A stretch of DNA of 64,000 nt, taken from Posidonia oceanica. Its lineage: Eukaryota; Streptophyta; Magnoliopsida; Alismatales; Posidoniaceae. A program made the translations under genes and the position numbers. The number at the start of each line of letters is the position of its first letter. Position 1 is the first letter of the stretch. The stretch covers positions 24,361,001 to 24,425,000 of the forward strand of contig JAZBRS010000023.1 of NCBI GenBank assembly GCA_037176725.1. Reading direction: 5' to 3'. Positions 57,860-64,000 of this stretch are shown here, in pieces. The notes beneath the pieces were generated by a model. The model was not told where the DNA came from, searched no databases, and worked only from the letters and a program-made list of their open reading frames with translations.

Positions 57860-58880
57860 GTGCTTGTCAGACGAGTAGTTTAAGGTACCAGCCCGCAAAG
57901 GACTCAGCTGAGGGCGATCAGCTGGGGACTCAGCTGGGGATGACCAGCCGAGAAGAGTGTCAAGTTGACGGACCTTTCGCCGAGCAGTTTGGGGTGCCAG
58001 CCCGCAGAGATAATGATCCAGCTGGGGGCGACCAACTGGGGACTCGACTGGGGATGACCAGTCGAGAAGAGTGTCAGGTTGACGGACCTTTCGCCGAGCA
58101 GTTTGGGGTGCCAGCCCGCAAGGGATTCAGCTGAGGGCGATCAGCTGGGGACTCAGCTGGGGATGACCAGCCGAGAAGAGTGTCAGGTTGACGGACCTTT
58201 CGCCGAGCAGTTTGGGGTGCCAGCCCGCAAGGGATTCAGCTGAGGGCGATCAGCTGGGGACTCAGCTGGGGTGACTAGCCGAGAAAAGTGTCAGGTTGAC
58301 GGACCTTTTGCCGAGCAGTTTGGGGTGCCAGCCCGCAGAGATAAGGATCCAGCTGGGGGCGGCCAACTGGGGACTCGACTGGGGGTGACCGGCCGAGAAG
58401 AGTGTCAGGTTGACGGACCTTTCGCCGAGCAGTTTGGGGTGCCAGCCCGCAGAGAACTCAGCTGGGGACGATCAGCTGGGGAGGATAACAGGTTGACGGA
58501 CCTTTCGCCGGGCAGTTTGGGGTGCCAGCCCGCAGAGATAATGATCCAGCTGGGGTGACCAACTGGGGACTCAGCTGGGGATGACCAGCCGAGAAGAGGA
58601 CTCAGCTGGGGATGATCAGCTGGGGATGATACCACCGGGCGACCAAAAGATGCCCCTGGTATCAGGATGATACCAGGGGATGGTCGGTGCGCCCTTGGCA
58701 TCAGGATGCAAAGACAGATAGGCGAGTGGATGGAAGATAGGTTGACGAACCCATCGCCGGGCAGTTTGGGGTGCCAGCCCGCAAGGGACTCAGCTGAGGA
58801 TGAACAGCTGAGGAGGATGACAGGTTGACGGACCTTTCGCCGGGCAGTTTGGGGTGCCAGCCCGCAGAGGACAGTGGTTC
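57860..58880. repeat. Tandem array of about 120-bp units
   Basis: About eight units, each with AGGTTGACGGACCTTTCGCC, GCAGTTTGGGGTGCCAGCCC and one or two CAGCTGG/CCAGCTG inverted repeats. One is perfect: CTCGACTGG and CCAGTCGAG around GGATGA near 58050. A related phrase occurs once after the extra ORF in the + element. Confidence 0.9.
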
Positions 58881-59177
58881 AGCCGGGGATGACCAGCTGG
58901 GGACGCCGGACGGCGGAGCTTGATGTCGCGGGCCCGCAGATGCTCTGGGCTCCGGATTGGGTGTTGAGGACTTTGCCGCGCTGGGATGTCTGCAAGTCTG
59001 ATTAGAGGGCCCAAGATAATGATGATGATGATATGCAATGCAGCAAAGAGTCTTGATGTGCAAGCAGAAAGCAGAAACAGTTTCCATTGGTATGATCTTG
59101 ATAAGTACATTGCCTGCGGCAGGCCAGAAATGTACAGCACAATTTGAAAGAAGACCATGTGATGGTCGCACAAGGGC

Positions 59178-60380
59178 CTAGTCAACCCGGGCCTTCTTTG
59201 GCTGCCTTGAGTCAGGGAATAAGGGGCCGCCTGGCGGGACTTCAGTAATTGGCCAGAGCTGTCGGACTTCAGCTTCATAATCAGGAGTGCATCCAGTACC
59301 TCTCACAACTGCAACGTCTGTAGATTGGACCCCGTGCTGCATCAGACTAGCAAGCTTCTTGGTCGGGGCAGTGGTGCTGAGAGGATAAGTCTGTAGAAGC
59401 TCGGGCGCTGTACTGTCAATGAAGGCGCCCTGCTGGAAGCCGAACTGGCGCATGACCCTGATTGGATGGTACTCTACGCCTGCTGTGAAGCCTGGAAGAA
59501 TGATCAGCCGTGTGTCACGCGCGCTGAAGAAGATTGTGAATGGCTCTGCTGCAGAGGGAATGATGCGCCAGATCACAGCGTCGTCAGTCAGCGCTGACAG
59601 CCTCTCATATTCGTCTTTGACGCTCTTGTCTGCTCTGGTACGGGCGCTGCTGCAGTAGGCTTCGAAAGCATGCACTTGAGGGCGCAGAAGGTCCACCTCT
59701 AAGTGCGCGGTCAGCCAGACTTGTATGAGTGCTCCACAACCGTGGAAGTGGCGGCAGCAATGAGAAATGCGGTCCAGCCCGCGATAAGTCTCTGCCAAGA
59801 TAACTGGTGCCAGATCTATGTACTGGGTCACCACAGCTAATGCGATCTCTGCGACCTCGATGGCCACTGTCAGTCGGCCATGAGTAAAGATTAGTTCGCC
59901 CAGGAAGCGAATGACGAATCCTCGGAGCCACAGCTCATCTCCGAGGTCAGCACGCTTGTTCAAGATATCATCAAAGTGTGCAAGGCGAAGCATAGGCTCT
60001 GGTCCATTGGTGCAGATTAGCTTCTGTTGGCAGGTTTGAGTGGAGAGCCCAGTCAGTTTGCTCAGGACCCGGAGATATCCGTCGCGCCTCATGAAAACAG
60101 GCGGCCCCAAGATCTTTGAAAAGCCGCATATCCGACGCACCTCTTCCAGTGTAGGTGTCAGCTCAGTTTTGTTGAAGCGGAAGACATGGTGCGCCGGCTT
60201 CCAGAATCTCGCGGCGGCACACAGAAGGTGGCGGCTGACCTCCACATCAGCAGCCTTTAGCAGCTTGGTTGGTATGCCCCACAGGCGCAACCTTTCGCAG
60301 TCTTGTAGAGTGAGCCTGCTGATCCACTCTCGCAGGGTTTCTGAGCAGTGTGCGGGAGTCAGCAGAGTAGGAAAACCCAT
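59178..60380 (-). CDS. Extra ORF in env position, intact (DUF7745/plant-mobile-domain-like)
   Basis: An open frame of 400 codons from ATG at 60380 to the stop at 59180-59178, the best-preserved gene in the window. Residues 1-130 hold the recognisable part: CERLRLWGIPTKLLKAADV, HLLCAAARFWKPAHHVFRF, TELTPTLEEVRRICGFSKI; this wording resembles plant mobile domain and DUF7745 proteins, which occur in plant retroelements and have no proven function. The middle is helical with REL-type motifs (ELWLRGFVIRFLGELIF), and residues 270-400 contain ARDTRLIILPGFTAG and PPGGPLFPDS. No signal peptide or membrane span is evident. A candidate acceptor lies 4 bases upstream (60386-60385). Its damaged homologue is at 43667-44868. 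Conservation of length in both copies suggests a real protein. The family call is by eye only. Confidence 0.8.
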   Translation of the reverse strand: MGFPTLLTPAHCSETLREWISRLTLQDCERLRLWGIPTKLLKAADVEVSRHLLCAAARFWKPAHHVFRFNKTELTPTLEEVRRICGFSKILGPPVFMRRDGYLRVLSKLTGLSTQTCQQKLICTNGPEPMLRLAHFDDILNKRADLGDELWLRGFVIRFLGELIFTHGRLTVAIEVAEIALAVVTQYIDLAPVILAETYRGLDRISHCCRHFHGCGALIQVWLTAHLEVDLLRPQVHAFEAYCSSARTRADKSVKDEYERLSALTDDAVIWRIIPSAAEPFTIFFSARDTRLIILPGFTAGVEYHPIRVMRQFGFQQGAFIDSTAPELLQTYPLSTTAPTKKLASLMQHGVQSTDVAVVRGTGCTPDYEAEVRQLWPITEVPPGGPLFPDSRQPKKARVD

Positions 60381-60384
60381 TATA

Positions 60385-60536
60385 CTGGATTGCAGAAGAC
60401 AGGCTGATTACTGCGAGGCTTGAGGTACCTGCTATCAATAAACAGTCAGATCTCGCAGGCATATAATCTTTGACAACAAGCAGAAGCTGAGACTGAAAAT
60501 GTAGTTCCATATGCATTCAGCAGTTGACAACAGAAC
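60385..60536 (-). other. Sequence upstream of the intact extra ORF, with acceptor
   Basis: The minus strand reads a pyrimidine-rich stretch and CTTCTGCAATCCAG before TATAATGG. GAGATCTGA occurs in it and at 43585-43593 in the + element, so it is conserved. The foreign LTR begins directly to its right; AGAAC (60532-60536) would be that LTR's target duplication. Confidence 0.5.
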
Positions 60537-61239
60537 TGTAGTAATCCCGGTGTTCGGATCGTCCATGCACGATGCCAAAGCTCGCGTGCACCGATCGGAA
60601 TCAGGCTCACTATAAGCGGCTATATCCGAGAAGGAAGACCTAACTCGAAAACATTTAAAAGGGGGAAAAAGGGAAAGAAAAGAAGAAGATAAGACAAAAT
60701 CGGAGTCGCCACCAAGTCTATTAAATCGGAAGACGAGGAAAATCGGGGAAATGCGTGAATAATCACGCAAAACCGAGCAAAAAATGCAATGCAAGGCAAT
60801 GCAGAAGAAATAAGATGCAAATGAATGCAAATGAGGTGACTCGTGCCTAGGACAAGGGCAATATGGTCATTACGGGCCAAGAGAGGGTAAGGACTCCTGT
60901 TACGCGCGGGGAAGGTGTTAGGCACCCCCGACACGCCCGAGAATCGGTCTTTCTAGGCTTACGCTCGCATATGCAGGGAAATGCAGACTTTGAATGCCTA
61001 AGTGCCAATGAATGCCTGTCTAATGCTCAAAGGTGTGCTCTAAGTGATGGAAAACGATGCAAGGAAGTAAACGTGCAATCTAAGCGCTCAGCAACGCTGT
61101 CCGTGTTCCGAACCGGGCGAAACCTGGCTCGTGAGAACTCCGGGCAGTAAGCATCATCGCCCTATACGCAAATGCAGGCGATAAAACAAAACGGCGAGAA
61201 AACCATGCAATGCAATCGACATGCAAGGGAAAACGGTGT

Positions 61240-62220
61240 AAAACAGTGCGAGGAACGAAAGTAGTATGCAAAAAGATGCGAGAACAGGGTTGACATGCAA
61301 AATGGGGCAAGAAATGGAACAAGAACGCAAAACCGTGCGAGAAAACGAAAGAAGGGCGCAAAACTGGGCAAGAAAACACCAGGGCACGCAAAACGAGACG
61401 AGAAAACGAAAGGGCACGCAAAACGGTGCAGGAAAACAAGACTGCGCGCAAAACGAGGCAAGAAAACTAGAGGGCACGCAAAACGGTGCAAGACAGAGGA
61501 GCGGCGCGCAAAACGGAGCGAGAAAACATGAAAACACGCAAAACGAGGCAAAAAACTAAAAGGCACGCAAAACGGTGCAAGACAAAGAAGCGGCGCGCAA
61601 AACGGAGCGAGAAAACTTGAAAGCACGCAAAACGAGGCGAAAAAACTAAGGGGCACGCAAAACGGTGCGAGACAAAGAAGCGGCACGCAAAACGGAGCGA
61701 GGAAACTTGAAAACACGCAAAACGAGGCGAAAAACCTAAAGGGCACGCAAAACGGAGCAAGACAAAGAGGTGGCACGCAAAACGGAGCGAGAAAACTTAG
61801 AAATGCGCAAAACGGGGCGAAAAAGCTAAGGGGCACGCAAAACGGTGCAAGACAAAGAAGCGGCACGCAAAGCGGAGCGAGAAAACTTGAAAATGCGCAA
61901 AACGGGGCGAAAAAAACTAAGGGGCACGCAAAACGGTGCAAGACAAAGAAGCGGCACGCAAAACGGAGCGAGGAAACTTGAAAACACGCAAAACGAGGCG
62001 AAAAACCTAAAGGGCACGCAAAACGGTGCAAGACAAAGAGGTGGCACGCAAAACGGAGCGAGAAAACTTGGAAATGCGCAAAACGAGGCAAAAACTAAAA
62101 GGCACGCAAAACGGTGCAAGACAAAGAAGCGGCGCGCAAAACGGAGCGATAAAACGCGATGGCACGCAAAACGAGGCGAAGAAACTAAAAGGCACGCAAA
62201 ACGGTGCAAATGGCATGCAA
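61240..62220 (-). repeat. 30-bp array with 90-bp higher-order period
   Basis: About 33 units. From 61560 on, three unit types alternate: ...ACGGTGCAAGACAAAGAAGC, ...ACGGAGCGAGAAAACTTGAA and ...ACGAGGCGAAAAACTAA, so the pattern repeats every 90 bp or so. Long frames on either strand follow from the period. Confidence 0.9.
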
Positions 62221-62248
62221 AATGAATGCAGTGCAGAAGTTCAGGAAG

Positions 62249-62295
62249 ATATACCTGGAGATCCGGGAGTCTAATCGGAGATCTGTTTGGTCCAT
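62249..62295 (-). other. Conserved leader exon and splice donor
   Basis: ATG at 62295-62293 opens MDQTDLRLDSRIS; 41 nt later GTATAT follows (GT at 62254-62253). The donor is weaker than at 30249. Confidence 0.5.
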
Positions 62296-64000
62296 GCTGA
62301 AGAGCGCCTCGCTGCGGTCGCCTGGGCAGCTTACTTGGGGAGATCCAACGGTCGGATTGAAAGATATCGCGGCTCCGGAGCAGAAGGGCCAGAACAGGAG
62401 AGAAGAATAGATCTAAGTGTTCAGGAGGTCCTAGGGGTGTGCTGAAGGTCCTCCCAAGTGAAGGGGAGTTAGAAGTGCTTGGTGTATGCAAAGGGGAGCT
62501 TAAATGCAAGATTAAATGGATGCGGAATGCTATGCAAAGCCAGAGAAGACAAGGAAAAGCCATTTGGAAAGAACGGGGGTTTAAAAGTATTTTTGAAAAA
62601 GGAAGGGGCTAAGATGCAAATTTTCCAGAAAACAGGGGTTCTAGGGAGTCCGGGGATGCGAGTGGAGGGCCTACATGCAATTTTTGCAAGCATGGGGGTT
62701 AAAATGCAACCTAGGGGTAAAACAGTCTTTTCACATAATTTTTCAAAAGATGCAAGGCTCTATGTGTGATTTTCAAATCATGCGGGGTCTGAAAATGCAA
62801 TTTTATATGCAAAATATACTCTGAAAAATAGATTACAGGACTACAGTGTGATTTTTAAAAAGATCAGGGTCAAAAATGCAATGTAATAAGCTAAATATGC
62901 ATGCCAGAGTTACTGTCCATTTAAAATGGACCTAAATGCAAATATGCAAAAACTGGGGGGGCAAATGTGCAATGCAGTATGCAAAACAAGAAAATAAACC
63001 CTAAGTTCTACAGTGCATGGGATCTGAATGCAAAAACAGTAAAATGCAAGGACCTAGAATGCAATGCAGCATGGTAAAATGCATGTAATTAAATAGGCTG
63101 ATTTAAAACAGGATCTAAGTGCAATAATCAAAAACAGAGGGGCTAAAGCACAAAAATTTATAACTGAAACGCACAGTGGAGGGACTGAAAAGCAAATGCA
63201 GAGAAATACAGATGTTTTGTGCAATTTAGCATGGTATGTAATTAAGAACTAAGCGAAATAAGTAAACTGAGGACTAAAACGCAAAAAAAATAAGAACTTA
63301 AGGCATAAATGCAATATTTGCACCAAAAACTTTATCAACTGAAAAATAAGTGAACAGTGGCTCGTCGGCGGCGACGGACACTGTAGCAGCAGAGCTTGCA
63401 GTGCTTGTGGCCGCCGACAGGGGAGGCTGAGGAGGTGCAGACCGGTGGAGGGCGGTGCTGGTGACCGTGCGGAGCTCTGGGCAGCATCGGAGCGGCGTTC
63501 CAGTGGCTGGAGCGCCCGGAAGACAAGCTGCCGGCGCCGGAGAAGACAGGAAGGCCGGCGTGCTGCTGGAGCATCTGGAATGTGCGGAAGCGGCTTCTGA
63601 CCGGCGGAGGAGCAGCAGGAGGAGGAGAGGGAGCGGGGGAGGTCAGTTATTACCTGCGGTGGTGTCTGGAAAGTGCCCCCGATCTCGGCAGAGTTGGAGA
63701 CGGCCGGCGGACGTCGTCCGGTCGCTGCGGACGTCCTCAGTGGCTCGCGACGGCTGGAGCTGCCTCGGAGCGTCCTTCCGGTGCTTCCCAGATGTTCGAG
63801 CGGGACTTCTGTGGCTCGGGCGGGAGAAGGCAGTTGGTGGGTCGACTGAGGGCCGCCGGAGGTGAGTGGGGCGGCGTGTTGCTCTCTGGATCGAGCGGGA
63901 GCTTCGGGGAGGTAGCTGGAGGTTCGGCGAATGGTTCTGGGCGGTTGGATTGCTGCTCTGGAGTCTGTGGAGGGGATTTGGGAGTCGGTCGGATTTCTGG

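Larger units (their letters stand above)
49407..60536 (-). mobile_element. Minus-strand family A element, 3' half
   Basis: From its 3' end it shows a 3' LTR (49407-55412), PPT, terminal segment, tandem arrays, and the intact extra ORF. It sits in the 3' LTR of the + element, so it is younger than that one. Upstream of the ORF it is cut at 60537 by another family A LTR, so its gag, pol and 5' LTR, if present, lie beyond the window. Confidence 0.82.
60537..64000 (-). mobile_element. Family A LTR, copy 6, partial
   Basis: + strand begins TGTAGTAATCCCGG, the family A LTR end, and follows the family A block order to the right edge. No PBS lies to its left, so it is not a 5' LTR; it must be a solo LTR or the 3' LTR of a minus-strand insertion. 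It resembles copy 2 more than the neighbouring LTR at 49407, from which it differs visibly in the end region and array. Confidence 0.88.

Noticed and set aside
61162..62563. Frames of 245-309 codons on the minus strand, and shorter ones on the + strand
   Set aside because: Same array artefact as above, in the LTR at 60537.
49407..64000. Reading 49407-55412 and 60537-64000 as the LTR pair of one internally deleted element
   Set aside because: There is no PBS at 60536, and the end regions differ by an indel of about 40 bp plus many substitutions, unlike the pair at 26094 and 47313.

Overview
This is nuclear DNA of a flowering plant, almost certainly a eudicot, and it consists entirely of transposable elements. 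I find no host gene, tRNA or rRNA. The reasons are very long LTRs of a Ty3/gypsy Tat/Ogre-type family, an Athila-type pol fragment, plant-style TATA boxes inside LTRs, A/T-rich and polypyrimidine blocks, and coding regions broken by stops and frameshifts. I cannot name the species from the sequence.

The dominant family (called family A here) has LTRs of about 6 kb that start TGTTGACA and end CTACA, a primer-binding site TGGCGACTCCGCTGGGGA, and a purine-rich tract GGGAGGGGCATC before the 3' LTR. One copy on the + strand is nearly complete (26094-49406). Its order is 5' LTR, PBS, leader, gag, protease, long spacer, RT, degenerate RNase H, second RNase H, integrase, an extra ORF in the env position, hairpin-rich tandem arrays, PPT and 3' LTR. 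Its genes are all damaged. Its 3' LTR is cut at 49406 by a minus-strand family A element (3' LTR 49407-55412, PPT, tandem arrays, then an intact 400-residue version of the extra ORF at 60380-59178). That element is cut in turn at 60537 by another minus-strand family A LTR running off the right edge.

The left part is another nest. A minus-strand family A LTR (2287-9816) carries its own 1588-bp solo LTR of a different family with a perfect GAAAG target duplication. It is inserted into the pol of an Athila-like element (9817-14341), of which the 3' half and 3' LTR remain. The Athila-like element itself sits inside an older reading frame (14345-14464). A further family A LTR enters at 1-2109. Between 14465 and 22340 is older debris: a gag pseudogene on the minus strand (18246-16705) and LTR-like sequence with short inverted repeats and TATA boxes. 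Positions 22341-26093 are the 3' internal tail of another + strand family A-like element.

Four observations stand out. (1) The 3' tails of family A elements are arrays of short hairpins whose two arms change together between units and between copies. (2) A protein resembling plant-mobile-domain/DUF7745 proteins sits in the env position and is intact in one copy. (3) Each family A LTR has a conserved splice donor, in three copies preceded by a 41-nt exon that opens with ATG. (4) In several genes the stops are mostly TAG or TGA at sites expected from C-to-T decay of methylated CAG, CGA or TGG. All similarity statements are by eye; no alignment or database search was run.
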